Of a stretch of DNA of 64,000 nucleotides, positions 19,701 to 33,862 are shown piece by piece (the stretch's first letter is position 1; each line of letters starts with the position of its first letter). The notes beneath the pieces are model-generated. The model searched no databases and had not been told where the DNA came from. It was given only the letters and a program-made list of their open reading frames with translations. The position numbers were made by a program, and so were the translations under genes. Origin of the DNA: Byssochlamys sp. IMV 00236 (lineage: Eukaryota > Ascomycota > Eurotiomycetes > Eurotiales > Thermoascaceae). The stretch lies in contig MSJH02000792.1 of assembly GCA_001931875.2 (NCBI GenBank), forward strand, positions 186,001 to 250,000. Reading direction: 5' to 3'.

Positions 19701-20724
19701 AAGCTGAAGGTGGCTCCTCATGCGAATTCGGAGAGAAGACCAGTGAGAAAGATCGTCGCTTGTTTGCGCTTGGCTTAAGTAGCGTTGGCACCAAGTTGTT
19801 TGGCAACAAAGTCTGGAAACGTAAACAATAGTCTAGCGACTGTCTGGGAATAATAATAATAACAATAACAAAACTACCCAGCCAGATGGTGCGCTAGAAT
19901 CGATTTCAAGCCACAGACGGGCTAGCTTTCACGGATTTCTCATTCAAAAAAGTAAGCATACTTCCTAACTATGCTCCATGGATCCATGGATTTCAAGCCA
20001 GCTCGGGTATCTAGTTAGGGGACGATCGATGCAAAACAAACTTACTCTACTTAGTTTGGGGCCCCAACAATTGCCTGTTCGGCAAGGGGGGAGCACAACT
20101 CGGATATTTCCGAAACTCGAGAGAGTCTTGGGGGCGCAACCTGAAGAATCCAACGGTTTCCAAATTGTTAGTAGTGTCGCCTTTTTTTCCCTTCTCGTCC
20201 CGCACTTCCCGCGCGCAAATGATATCCGGAATGATGTGCTGTGCGCGATTATCCTGGTTGAGGGAGTAATTATTATTATTATGGTAATTAATTAATTGAT
20301 TAGTCGCTAATAGCATCGTCTCTGGGTCTACCATAGGCGGGTTCTGCCACTGGACTGCCTTCATCCTGCACCACAGAACTTCACCGGGCGTCAATTAGAG
20401 TGCCTTAGAAGCTTCAAAACATGTCTATGGAGGCAAGCGATGAAGGAACGGAGGCAAATGGTACCAACAAGTTAACAACTAAGGTTCGTCGGCCGTCCAC
20501 AGGAGATGATCTTCCCATCACTGCGTCAACCGGCATTGGAGTCGAACAGCTGCTACTACTACTACTATCCACCAAAGGACTTATCTAGTCCATCTCAGAG
20601 CACCACTGAATAATGATAATCATAGTGGATTATTTAAAATATTATTGATTATTATATTATCCCACCACGACAGAGACAAGAGCGCGGGGTAGCACGTGAC
20701 TGGTGTGTCAATATTCTACGGAGT

Positions 20725-20766
20725 ATTATGATCATTATCATTATTATCATCATTATTATTATTATT
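20725..20766. repeat. ATT/ATC trinucleotide microsatellite
   Basis: An imperfect run of ATT and ATC triplets. It generates a spurious poly-Ile reading frame, which I do not annotate. Confidence 0.85.
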
Positions 20767-22328
20767 TGCAACAGGGACACGAATCCGCGGGAGATCCAGC
20801 CCAGACCACCTGAATTCCAGAGAGTGAGGATCGGAACAAGAATAGCAATTCATCGTCCCGTTCGACTCTATTCTTATTCTTATTATTACTATTATGATTA
20901 TTCTTCTTCTTGCAAGTTACAACCTTCACCGCACGAGCAGCCGGGATCACCGGTTGACCGGGACAAGCCGAGGCTGGACCCAGAAGATGCGCAATCACCG
21001 CCAGCTAGCATCCGTTGTGACAGGTACATTTGCCGACGTCAGATGGAGCGGCTGGCCCGAGATTGTCCTGAGCTAAAACAACCGGGCGTTGGAGGTAAAA
21101 AGAATGGTAGCTTTCGCTAACGGATTTCCGGACCAGTTGATGGCCTGTTGCAGCCTTCTCTCGACCACGATTTGCCAGTCCTGGAGAGCATGAAAAGAAA
21201 GCTCGCTCGGCTGTCGTTCCCGGGAGAATCGTCATCCTATCCGAGATCGAGGGGTTGATGGTGAAGGGAGGGATGGCCTAGTTGGTATCTAGTCTGTGTG
21301 GGGAGGAGCCTCCTTGGTCGATACTGACTCTAGACAAGTCGCACTCTACTACTAGATACTGTCGAGATCCAGATCCGACTCTGCTGTGTGGCCACCGAGG
21401 TCCAGAGCGCAGGACTAGCAGGTCTCGCCTTGCAAGGCCGGTGTTATCTGCGCAGGGTCTCTATCATTTATTCAGGTAATAATAATAACTACTATCTATA
21501 GTCATTGTTATTGTGTCTTATAGGTTCCAGCTCGAAGACGATCATGCTCCGTCAATAATAGTTAATAAATAATAATAATACCCGGAGAACAAACGGTCAT
21601 ACCATCGATGCGGCCGGGATGTTGATGTGGGAAGTATGGACGATGGGTGTAGAGTTCAACGGCGCGATAGAGAGGATTAATTCAGGAATTGGTTCGCCCG
21701 TCTGGATGGGAAAATGGGTCACTGATCGATTAACTTGGCTGCAAGGAGAGTAGTATACTCCGTAGACAGTTGGAATCGCAGTATTCTAGTCGTTCGGATC
21801 CCAGCGACATCTCGGCTGCATGTACCGTGGGCAGTAGTTGCGCCATCAAGAATGGCGAAACCCCAAGCTGCCACAAAACGTGCAGCTTGCAACGGTACCT
21901 TTTTCCAATCAACCAAAGCCCGTTAATCCACCCCTCCCCGTTCAACGTTGGCGTGCAAGATCCGGGCTCCGTCTGGGAGATGAGCAAGCGCTCTCGCCGC
22001 TGCATCGCCGAACCAACGCCAGGGCGGTTCCACGAGCCTCTTTTTCGCTCATCCTGACTGTTCAACAGGCCATCATCCACGGCGATGAACTAACTACGAT
22101 GACCCCGTCAGACACAGCCGTCTGAGGATCTTTCCAGCCATCGTCGGTGGTGATTCGATGACGACCAGCCTCGTGGCTTCGTTATTGTGATGTTCGTGGT
22201 CAACCATGGGCCCCAGGCGAGAATAGTCAATCGTCTAACGTGCTCTGGGTGATTAACTATTCCACCACGAAAATAATAATAATATTGGCATCCCGGGTCC
22301 ACCATCCGGTCGGGTTCCCATGTGGCCA

Positions 22329-22342
22329 GTGTGTGTGTGTGT
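22329..22342. repeat. (GT)n microsatellite
   Basis: Seven GT units in the upstream region of the regulator gene. Confidence 0.8.
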
Positions 22343-22453
22343 GGCCAGGCCTCGGGGCTCCAGGTTGACCATACCACTCTCGACGACTACGACGACGACA
22401 ACGACGGTATTTTTCGCCATGGCCCGTCCGTGAAGAAAATCTGGCCATTTGTG

Positions 22454-22476
22454 CTCTCTCTCTCTCTCTCTCTCTC
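22454..22476. repeat. (CT)n pyrimidine tract
   Basis: About eleven CT units followed by a C-rich tract. CT-rich tracts are common in strong fungal promoters near the transcription start, so this may be a promoter element rather than neutral DNA. Confidence 0.8.
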
Positions 22477-24073
22477 CCTCTCCCCCCAATCCCCAATCCC
22501 CATCCACTGCCGTCAGCCGGAATGGAGCCATGGAGACTCGAGCAAGCATCCACCCCATCCCGGCTTGTCAGCCTCTGAGGATGGACACCAATACACCGCC
22601 GAGCAAACCGGTCGATGGGTGATCTTCGAATGAACCGCTGCCCACCAACGCATCCCTGACTGGGTGATGCTCAGGCCCGGTACGTATCTACCATACGTGT
22701 CTTTGGACGATCTGATGCCCACAATTGCTCGCCAAACCCTCCGTCCGAATGGGCTTTGTCGGCGCCATTCACACCACCTGCACTCCCTTTTTGCGCTGCC
22801 GATCTCGGGACGCCTCCGTCCCGTGGGAATCGTGAGATGAGAGAGTCCTCCTGTTTCCCTGGCGCTGCAGCCTCTAATTAGCACGCGGCGTGCGCGTGGT
22901 GTCCGTCCTGGGCTCGATACTCTTTTGGGAAGCCCTGCAAGAAATCATGCCGCGCTGGTCTGGATGGGCAGGTGCTAAAAGACTTAAAAGACTAAAACAC
23001 TAAAAAAGAGCAAAGAGGATCATAGCCAGGGTCTCTCGGAAGCCACGCCAGTAGCCTGCTCAGGCCTCCGCCGTCCGTCAGTTCAAACTATTCCAGACTC
23101 AGCGACCAGGGGTCACAGTTCCTATGGTACAGTAGTCTACCATACAGTCTACAGCTTTGCCCGGCTCGTGGGAGCCTCCGGGGACTCAACCGAAAAAGAA
23201 GAGTCGCGAATGCTGTCATCGACAGTCAACCGCGGGCGATCCCATCCGCGGGACGGATCTGATGGTATGCGACCCAGGAAAACGCTCCCAGGGCCCTTTC
23301 TGGTGGTTCCCGAGCTCCATTATTCTCGGCTGAAGGAGCTTAACTGATATGCGTTTTCCTTGGCGTCTCCTTTCCTGCGTCTGTCCGGAGTAATAAACTC
23401 TAGTATATACACGGTGTAGTCCTTAGTTTTGCCCAAACTCCGCCCCCCTCTATCTTCTTCTCGTCTCTTACCTGGCTCGTTTCAGCTACCGGGGTCGACC
23501 GAACCTGTCGGAGAGGCGGCCCAAGAGCTTGTGAGCCTGGCATCGGCTGGCAGTCTACCCCAGCGCGCAAGGCAAGTGTCGTCGATCCTGCTCCCTGGGT
23601 TCGTTCGTGGGAGGCATTAGCGATCCTTCTTATTATTCTTCCTGCTGGCGACACACCTCAATTGTTCCGCAACTCCACGACTACTAAGAAAACGGCTGTC
23701 GAATTGTTCAACCGCGAGCGGTTAGGATGACTCTAACACCTGCTTAATCCCTCCGACAGCCCAATGTCAACGCAGGAGCACTCAGAGACTCGTCGAGGAC
23801 CCCGATACAAAGGTGTTGGGCGGCCCCGCGATATTATTGCTTGCCCTTGAATGCTCCGCTGAAGAGCCGCAAACTGTCCACTGATATCCTCCCCTCGCCA
23901 CTTCTGACAAGTGCAATTTGCAGTGTCAATCCATTGTACTGTGTATGCCAAAAACGCGATCCATCGATTCTCTCTGTTTCCCTCTGTTTGTCTGGATAAA
24001 GAATTTCCGCTCTTGTTGTGCGCTTTTCTGGCGGTGATCGTGTTCGTTCTGGAAGTTGGTCCCCGGTCTCAAC

Positions 24074-24089
24074 TGTGTGTGTGTGTGTG
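24074..24089. repeat. (TG)n run just before the regulator start
   Basis: Eight TG units about 40 bases upstream of the ATG at 24130. The following ATATGCAG could serve as a splice acceptor for a leader intron, so the repeat may sit inside an intron. Confidence 0.75.
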
Positions 24090-24090
24090 A

Positions 24091-26773
<2,683 letters not shown>

Positions 26774-27737
26774 ATTGGCGGATATGTATCACTTTCAAGA
26801 ATTTCTTTAAATCCAGCACGGGCGATGCCATTCCGTCGCCCTGTTATGGAACCCTCATCCATCAATAATCGTCACGTGTTTAGGGTCCATGTGAAGAAAC
26901 AGTTGTCCTTATTCACCTGCTCGCTTTTATCATCGCCTGAGGACACAATTTCTTCCTTCTAGGCTGGGGGGTTTTCTGGAAGAGGGCGCGTCCCAGCCCC
27001 TGCTGATCCTCGTAAAACAGAGCGAGAGGTCATGCATGAAAGACAGCGAGCAACCGGAGAGCAGGGTCCTGGAATGACATACAGGAGGATATAGGGTGTT
27101 TCAGTCGCTTGCCGGTTCAACTGTTCAACACGATTACAGTTATTCAGAACCTTTGCGATTATTTATCCCCTGCAGTTCAAAGTGGGCCACACGTGAAACG
27201 AAGGTCATGGTTTAATGAAAAGCTGCATGTATTTCTTCGAGCGTTTTATGCATATGCATGTATGTGCGGATACGTGTCTATAATGCGATTCATGTCATCA
27301 TGAGATATTAGTTACCAGAATACTTATTATATAAACATATCTTTATTATTATTCAGGTTTTTTCTTTTTTTATCCGCTATGTTCGATTATATGAGTAGAA
27401 GGAACTAGTTAACTTCCCACTCTTGAATTGGGAGGTGTATATCCGACATACGAAGTAAACACTATTCGTCCGATTCTCCGAAACGAAATGGTTCGAAACT
27501 CTGCCTGTGTGATTGAGGGTCCTTCTTTTCTGTTTAGTATGATTATGTAGCAGCAGCAGCAGTAATAGCAAGGCTTACATTATATCTATCCAGGTCTAAC
27601 ACCTCTGAATACAAAAAAAAAGAAGAACCAAAGAGAATTCCCCAAAAAGAAGGGACATATATACACTGTAATTTTTATTTATTCATTCAAATTTTCTAAT
27701 TCCCTATTATTTTCTCTTTCCCACCACTCCCTTCATT
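26774..27737. other. Convergent intergenic region
   Basis: About 960 bases between the regulator and prefoldin genes. AT-rich in its second half; short frames only, no RNA gene seen. It should contain both 3' untranslated regions. Confidence 0.45.
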
Positions 27738-28774
27738 TCAAGTCTCCAAATTAATACTCCTCCCGAAACGCGCATACAGCGCCACTTTCAATTTCTGAAG
27801 TTCCTCACGGATCTCACTGAGTGATTCCTCGAGTTTGGAGACGTCTTCTTCGATCTGCTCGGTAGATGTCGCGAGCATGGATTGCGCGTCAGAAAGAGGT
27901 AGGGAGATGAAAGAGTCGCCGATTTTGTAGCTGTGGTGGGTGATGTTAGTGGGGGTATGGTATGGCATGAAGGGTAAGGTAGGTAGGTAGGTAGGTAGAT
28001 GAATGAATGAATGGGCTACTTACGGGACGAGGTCATCTTCATCGGCCAGTTCGAGTTCTGTAGAGACTTCTTCGAGATCTTCTTTGTCTTTCTGTTGTGG
28101 GTTTGTTAGTTGAGTTGTTTGTTTTGGGCTCTTTTTGTGGTTGTGTCTTTTGGTCTTGTTTTGTGAGGGGGTTTTGTTTGATTGGGTATATATGATATGG
28201 ATTTTGGATGGTCTGTTAATTTTTTGGAGATTGAAATCCGTCGTATATGGATTCGAATCTGGTGGATTTGATGACCAATGTAGATAGAAAGACAAATTGG
28301 GTATCAAAGAAGCAGGCAGCATTTCCATTGCTGCAGTGAGGGGAATACCATAATTGAAGAGATAAATAATGAACCAAACCACATCGTAATTAAAAAAGGA
28401 AAAAAAAAAAAAAAAAAAAATTGAAAACAGATTCTTCTTTCAAAAACAGGGAAGAAAGACGAAAAGAAAAGACCACATACCTGCTTCGCTTTCAACTGCT
28501 CCTCAAGCACCGTCTCCCGCTGATGCAGTCGACTGAAGCGATTGATCTTCTCTTGATCTTCACGACGGACTTCTGTGTCCTCACCGGGCGCAGAGGCCTC
28601 GTCCTCTTTCGAGAGCTGGTGGCAAGGAGAGAAAAATCAGTACATGACTATCGATCACCTGATGATGACGGCAGATTTGACGAAATATTTTCCACAAAGA
28701 AAAAACGATGTGGGCAAAACAATAAATGGATCAGATGCGAGATCTCATATACGTACCATCCGGTGTTGCAGCAT
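27738..28774 (-). CDS. Prefoldin subunit 4 (Gim3)
   Basis: Four exons on the minus strand. The first encodes only MLQHRM (ATG at 28772-28774), the second LSKEDEASAPGEDTEVRRED and QEKINRFSRLHQRE to LKAKQ, the third KDKEDLEEVSTELELADEDD. The last runs YKIGDSFISLPLSDAQSMLA to RFGRSINLET. This is the two-helix coiled coil around a beta hairpin of the beta-type prefoldin subunits, about 140 residues, the expected size. Prefoldin is a cytosolic hexamer that passes unfolded actin and tubulin to the CCT chaperonin. The first exon of 18 coding bases is easy to miss. Intron 2 is about 390 bases, long for this window, and carries a 21-base poly-A run; intron 3 holds a GGTA tandem repeat. Confidence 0.92.
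27979..28013. repeat. (AGGT)n and (GAAT)n tandem repeats in a prefoldin intron
   Basis: About five AGGT units followed by three GAAT units, inside intron 3 of the prefoldin subunit 4 gene. Confidence 0.8.
28400..28420. repeat. Poly-A run of 21 in a prefoldin intron
   Basis: Uninterrupted run of 21 A within intron 2 (poly-T in the sense of the gene, so it could act as a polypyrimidine tract). Length is likely to vary between strains or sequencing runs. Confidence 0.85.
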
Positions 28775-29807
28775 CTTGGGCAGAGGCCTTCGATCAGGGT
28801 CCTGTCGAGCCGGGAACTTTGACTGGAGCTGATAGTTACACGGAGGGGTTTGGATAGCTTGCAAGTGTCTTTCGTGGTGGAGAGTTGGTCCGTGCGGGAA
28901 GGCGGGCGAGGCGCGCGGATAGTGTTGGCAGTAGTAGTAGTAAGTAGAGTAGTTAATTAATCATTAATTATTGATTACAACGATGGATTGGTTATGGATT
29001 GCAATGATTCTGATCTGTTCATAACTATATCTTTTGATGAGATTTCGGTTCTTATATGAAGAGTCTTCTTGATTGGATCCATAGCTGCGATTCTCATTGC
29101 ATCCTCACGTGCTTGGTCCTGTGTCTCTTCAGGGGAAAAGTAGAAGCAAGTTACTATCGCTGCTGAGAGTGGATATTATATGATATTGTATTTATATTAT
29201 ACTGATCTCACTATAAATGTCCATTTCCTCAGTCGTTGCTGCAGTTGACCGTCCACGTGCCAAATATCGGACGGATGCTGTCAACCTCTCCGCAGTCCAC
29301 AATATCTAATTCTAGGCTGAAACAGCGTCGGAACAAACTGCGACAACAGACCAGCAATCCTGGCGACGACAATCCAGTTGACCTGACACACGTACTCTAT
29401 CTACACAGTTAGCGGAAAAACCGCTTGTTCTCGTGGTGAGCAGAGCGTCCATGGGGCTTGTGGGTGACATCATCTCGTAATTCATTAATCAGTTAGCCGC
29501 ATGTGGAGAAAGCGCGGCGATACTCCAGCCTCAGCTTCATCTCGGCTTCTCCTCGTCCTGCACAGCTGTCCAACTTGTCCTCTCCGCCAGTCAAGCGTAC
29601 CGGGATTTCCTGCAGGAGAGCGACATCTCCGCTCTCGCAACAATCCTCTGAGGTCTTTTGCCCCGTAACGCCCTTGAATCGCCCTACTCTAGTGCAGCTG
29701 GCTGGCTCCGGCCGGGCTGGATCGGTTTTCCGCGGTCGCCTGTCTATCTCTCCTCGTCCCATTCCCTTTCTCTTTCCATCAACCGTCTTGACATCCAATC
29801 CGCCACG
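28775..29807. promoter_or_regulatory. Divergent promoter region of prefoldin 4 and atg27
   Basis: About 1 kb between divergent starts. The right end (from about 29500) is pyrimidine-rich with an open frame leading into atg27 but no need for an earlier start. Two CACGTG cores lie at about 29107 and 29254. No other feature seen. Confidence 0.45.
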
Positions 29808-30976
29808 ATGCGGCTACACTCGTCATCACCTCTCGTTTTCCTCGCGTCGCTGCTGCCGGGTCTCACCGCCGCCAGTGGGTTCGATTGCGCTCACATCAGG
29901 GTCGACGGGATAGAGTACGATCTGAGTCCACTCGCGGGCGTGCACTCGCTATATCATGTGGAGGAGACGGAGGACGTCGTCGTCAATACGACATATGTGC
30001 TGAATATCTGCAGTCCCTTGAAGGGCGCTGCTATCAGGGGGAAAGCCAAGTGCGGCACGTCCAAGAATAGTATGCTGCCTGCTCCTTGGAGTCTGCCAAC
30101 CCCTACGTGTGCGGTGATGCTAATTCGAATCTACTCGTAGTTTGCGGCTTCCAAGAGACCAAATTCCTCGACGGATCTGAAGATTTTGAATATGCCTTTC
30201 CGATCGTGGGACTGGATCCCATGGGCCACGGCTCGATAGACCCGGAAATCACCCGGCTGAAGCAGCTGGATTCAGCCCAGGAAGGGTTGCTGGTGAAGCT
30301 CTCCGGAGGGGAGTATAGAGAGGAACCCACAAAACCGGACTCGAAGAAAGCTGCCAGTGCCGTCATCGAATTCAAGTGTGACCCCGACCGAACCGGACTG
30401 GAGGGACTCAAGGATGTTAAAGATGACGATGAGAAGCAACGGCGTCGAGCTATGAAGCGGGATAGTGACGACGGCAACGACAAGGATAATGGAGGCGATA
30501 GCAATGATGACGGAGACAAGGACGGCAAAGACGACAAAGCTGACAAGTCTCGCAGTCTTATATTCAAGAGCTTCGGGCCCGGTGATGACAAGTCTTACGT
30601 TCTAAAACTGGACTGGAAGACCAAGTACGCATGCGATAACCAAGTCCGGGACAACAAGGGAAGCAATTCCTCTAGCCACTGGGGATTCATCACCTGGCTG
30701 ATCATCATGTGAGTGACCTTTTCTTCCTCTTGTCACCATCGAAATCGTGACAACTAATGTCTTGTTTCTCCGACATCCAGCGTCTTCCTCTGCACGGCAG
30801 CCTATCTCATTTTCGGATCCTGGCTCAACTACAACCGTTACGGTGCCCGTGGCTGGGATCTGCTCCCTCACGGCGACACCATCCGCGACATCCCGTACAT
30901 CTTCAATGACTGGATCAAACGCGTGATCAACACGGTGCAAGGGACAGGAACACGAGGTGGCTACAGTGCCGTATAG
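29808..30976 (+). CDS. atg27: Autophagy-related protein 27 (Atg27)
   Basis: The ATG at 29808 starts a signal peptide (MRLHSSSPLVFLASLLPGLT, cut before SGFDCAH). The cysteine-rich mannose-6-phosphate-receptor-like lumenal domain then begins: DCAHIRVDGIEYDLSPL, then NTTYVLNICSPLKG. The frame seems to break at 30070, but this is a 71-base intron (30070-30140; GTATGC, GCTAAT branch site, TAG) joining KCGTSKN to ICGFQETKFLDG. A second intron (30709-30780) splits the transmembrane helix WGFITWLIII / VFLCTAAYLIF. The cytosolic tail ends GGYSAV. The total is 341 residues. Atg27 is a type I membrane protein that cycles between Golgi, vacuole and forming autophagosomes and helps Atg9 transport. Before the membrane helix is an unusual Asp/Asn/Gly/Lys-rich acidic tract (about residues 195-225). 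Confidence 0.9.
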
Positions 30977-31312
30977 TTATTTCGCCCTCTTGGGATTACT
31001 GTTTGACGTTTTGGATCACGCCCTCGAGATTAATCTGCAGTGAAATATACTCGCAGAGCCAGCGGCTGGCTTTATTACTGCTATGCCTGTCTGGAAGCTC
31101 GAAACTTTGGAAAAATGGATTCAAGGTTGCCACTGGAAGGGAAACCTAACCTAGGAATAGAATAGCAGAGAACTGTCATGTTTGCTATTGTTACATTATC
31201 ATCCATGGGAATGATTGATTGTCCTTGTCTTGTTATTTTAGCTTCTCATATATAGCATGGTGGCTGTGGCCGTGGCTCAGTGCTTATCGTTGTTTTCTCA
31301 ACGTTTCGGGTA

Positions 31313-31333
31313 GATGAAGATGAAGATGAAGAT
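31313..31333. repeat. (GATGAA)n tandem repeat
   Basis: About three and a half perfect units in the atg27 3' region. Confidence 0.8.
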
Positions 31334-32012
31334 ATGATATAATTTGTATCCTTTTCAAGACAAAATTCCTGGGTCTGAAGTTAGATTTTATCGAGTACGT
31401 AGTCAAGAACAGTAGATCCGTACATTAGTGTCTTATCTTAATTCTCTCTTTTCATAGGAATCATAGGGCATGGTATGAATTAGAGACACTACCGACTTGA
31501 CCTCGCTCGAAATACTTGGTCCTGACGGGCGGTTGACATTCATCCATCCATTCGCTACCTAAACTTAATCAGCTAGTTAGCAGACCACCATCGAACATGT
31601 GTCCCTACTGAAGAAGAAAAGAAAGCTGTTAACTATTAACTAATATTAATTCTTTACTTGGTAATTGTTCATCATACCTACCCTTTTGATCCCAGTGTTG
31701 CGTTTCTAAAAGGTTAAAGTGAAATCAAATCAACGGGCTACGGGTACTCGATAGATAGATAGAAAGTAAGGTAACTAAGTGTTAGTATCGTTTCATGATA
31801 TGAGAGATATTTAGTTTTCGGTTTATATGAACCCTCCATCGAGAGTTCATGATATATATCTGCTACGGAGATGTCACTTAGTTAGGGATTGAATCTGATA
31901 CAGCAACGAAGTTGGTTGGTTGTTACTGATGATTTGGCCCCGAGGCAGAAATAAAAAGAAAAGGAAAGAAAAAGAAGAATAATTTCGTTACTGTTATAGC
32001 AAGTCATGGACG

Positions 32013-32033
32013 CATCCATCCATCCATCCATCA
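32013..32033. repeat. (CATC)n tandem repeat
   Basis: Five perfect units in intergenic DNA. Confidence 0.8.
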
Positions 32034-32148
32034 TCGATAAGATTACTACTAACAAAGCAATAACGCATAATTCATATCTGTCTACCCTCTGTGATTGTAA
32101 TTGTCCAGAGGGGCAGTTTAGCAAAGACCCGAGGCGGGAGGTTATAGC

Positions 32149-32170
32149 AATATCAATATCAATATCAATA
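32149..32170. repeat. (AATATC)n tandem repeat
   Basis: About three and a half units just downstream of the sulfotransferase-like gene's stop. Confidence 0.8.
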
Positions 32171-32186
32171 CTAAGAGAGGCCCGCT

Positions 32187-33862
32187 TTAGACTCTCATTG
32201 CGTATTTCTTCAGGTAGAGATAGTCGGCCATGTTACGGTCGACGGTCTCACGGATGATCTTGGCGCCCTTTTCGCCGTATTTGGATCGCCATTCGGCGTC
32301 ATAGTCTTCTTCGGATTTGGCTGATTTCTGGGTTGGAGATTATGTCAGGTTTGTTTTTCTTTTCCTTTTGGTTCATTTGATGGACTGGAGAGTATTTATT
32401 GGAAGAGACAAAGATGGAGAAGAAAAAAGAAGGAAAGAACTTACAGGACCACGGGCAGTTAGGCCTGTCGACTCAATAGCATCGTCGTGGAAGCCCATCC
32501 ACTTCTCGAAAGCCTCCTTGGCGAAACGGTGGTCCTCCTCGCTGTTCCAGTTGAGCATGTCTGGCGTGTATTCGAGACCGACGCTCTTGCAAAAGGCCTG
32601 GATCATCTCAGCAGGCTTCTCCAGCAGTTCGTCCGCGTCGACGACGCAGATCTCCACGCCATTGGTCTCGTCGATGTTGTTCGCGTTCTCGTTGGCGTAT
32701 TCCGGATCGAGACCGTCGGTAGCGATCCGAGGTCCAACGAGGCGCACCTTGCGCAGGTAATCGAAGACACGACGGACCTCGTCGTACCCTGCTTCGGATG
32801 GATAGAATTCGTAGAAACCGGTGACCTTGTCAAGAGGCGGGATGGTGCAGCGGTAGTATGACGGGATACTGTAGTGAGGATCACGGATGAGGAAGGCAAA
32901 ATGGAACTTGGACAGCATCTCCGTGGGGACCACGGTCGGATTGCCTGGCTCAGATTCCGTGCCGTAGGGGTACGGCGCCTTCTTCTTCAGCGACCCATCT
33001 CCATTAATCGACGTCGTACTACCGGCCACACCATCCGCCTCGGGGGCTCCGTTGGTAGTAGTCTGTGTGCCCACGCCACGCTTGGTCTTCTGCAGCGAGG
33101 GCGCAATGCTGGCAGGTTGGCCATTGGGCGGCACGAGATAATGGATGATGTCTTTGATAAACAGACGTTTTCCCTGAGGTCAAAGTGAGCACGAGGATCA
33201 ATCAGTCACGCGAGGTTCAAAGAAAGTTCTCGCGGTGACAGGTATTTCGCAATCGTCTGCCGGTATGACGAATCCAGGGATCGGCCCTAAACCAGGAACC
33301 ATCACGTGCTGGCCCCGATTCTGAACCATTCGAGGTCTCTGAGAGGAGGAAAAAGTCGAAATGATAGATCTTAGACAGGTAGGGCAGAAGATACGAATGA
33401 TCTCGCCAAGGTGGCTGGTGCTGGATGGTTCTCGGGGAGGAGATTGTGCAGAGAATGACGCTCAAGGATGGAGGAGAACGACAGGGGGCAAGACAATAAT
33501 AGCCAGAAATTGCTACAGAAAGGAGGAGCGGACCTCAGAAGCTTCTTGATCGATCCTATCAAAGATGGTCTTGAAAGTCGACTGGCTAAAGCCGCTTTCA
33601 ATTCGGGCCTGCTCATCGTTCTCGTATCTCACGCTGAGCCTTTCCGGGCCAAAATAGAACGCATCTCCAAAGGGCTCGTGGATACATTTGAGAGTATCCC
33701 GACGGGTCATGAAGACCTGGATCGAAAAAGTTAACTGTGTTAGCAACAGAACCAGCCCGGTTGGTCGAGGGTCATCGTCGATGACAGCTAGTTACTCACC
33801 CGTTCAAAGGCCGTTGAGCATGCTCGGGGGTGGGTAGCCACGAAGATCGGTTTTCCCGCCAT
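32187..33862 (-). CDS. Sulfotransferase-like P-loop protein
   Basis: The start is the ATG at 33860-33862. Exon 1 (33862-33800) encodes exactly 21 residues, MAGKPIFVATHPRACSTAF plus ER, containing the PAPS-type phosphate-binding loop seen in sulfotransferases. Exon 2 (from 33716) gives VFMTRRDTLKCIHEPFGDAF. An intron of about 350 bases follows, then GKRLFIKDIIHYLVPP and a low-complexity insert. Next is FHFAFLIRDPHYSIPSYYRC, the conserved RDP motif for 3'-phosphate binding. The last exon ends YLKKYAMRV at 32189. The total is about 380 residues. The family is widespread in fungi, with relatives in plants annotated as aminotransferase-like. Its substrate is unknown, and true sulfotransfer is not certain. 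It is cytosolic by sequence. Confidence 0.8.

Larger units (their letters stand above)
30977..32186. other. Convergent intergenic region with simple repeats
   Basis: About 1.2 kb of AT-rich DNA between atg27 and the sulfotransferase-like gene. It holds a GATGAA tandem repeat (31313-31333), a CATC repeat (32013-32033) and an AATATC repeat (32149-32170). No gene is supported. Confidence 0.5.

Noticed and set aside
20728..21120. Plus-strand frame starting with a poly-Ile run
   Set aside because: Created by an ATT/ATC microsatellite; the rest has no recognisable domain.
30060..30145. Apparent frameshift in atg27
   Set aside because: Explained by a normal 71-base intron with GTATGC donor, GCTAAT branch site and TAG acceptor; the joined frame restores the conserved Cys.
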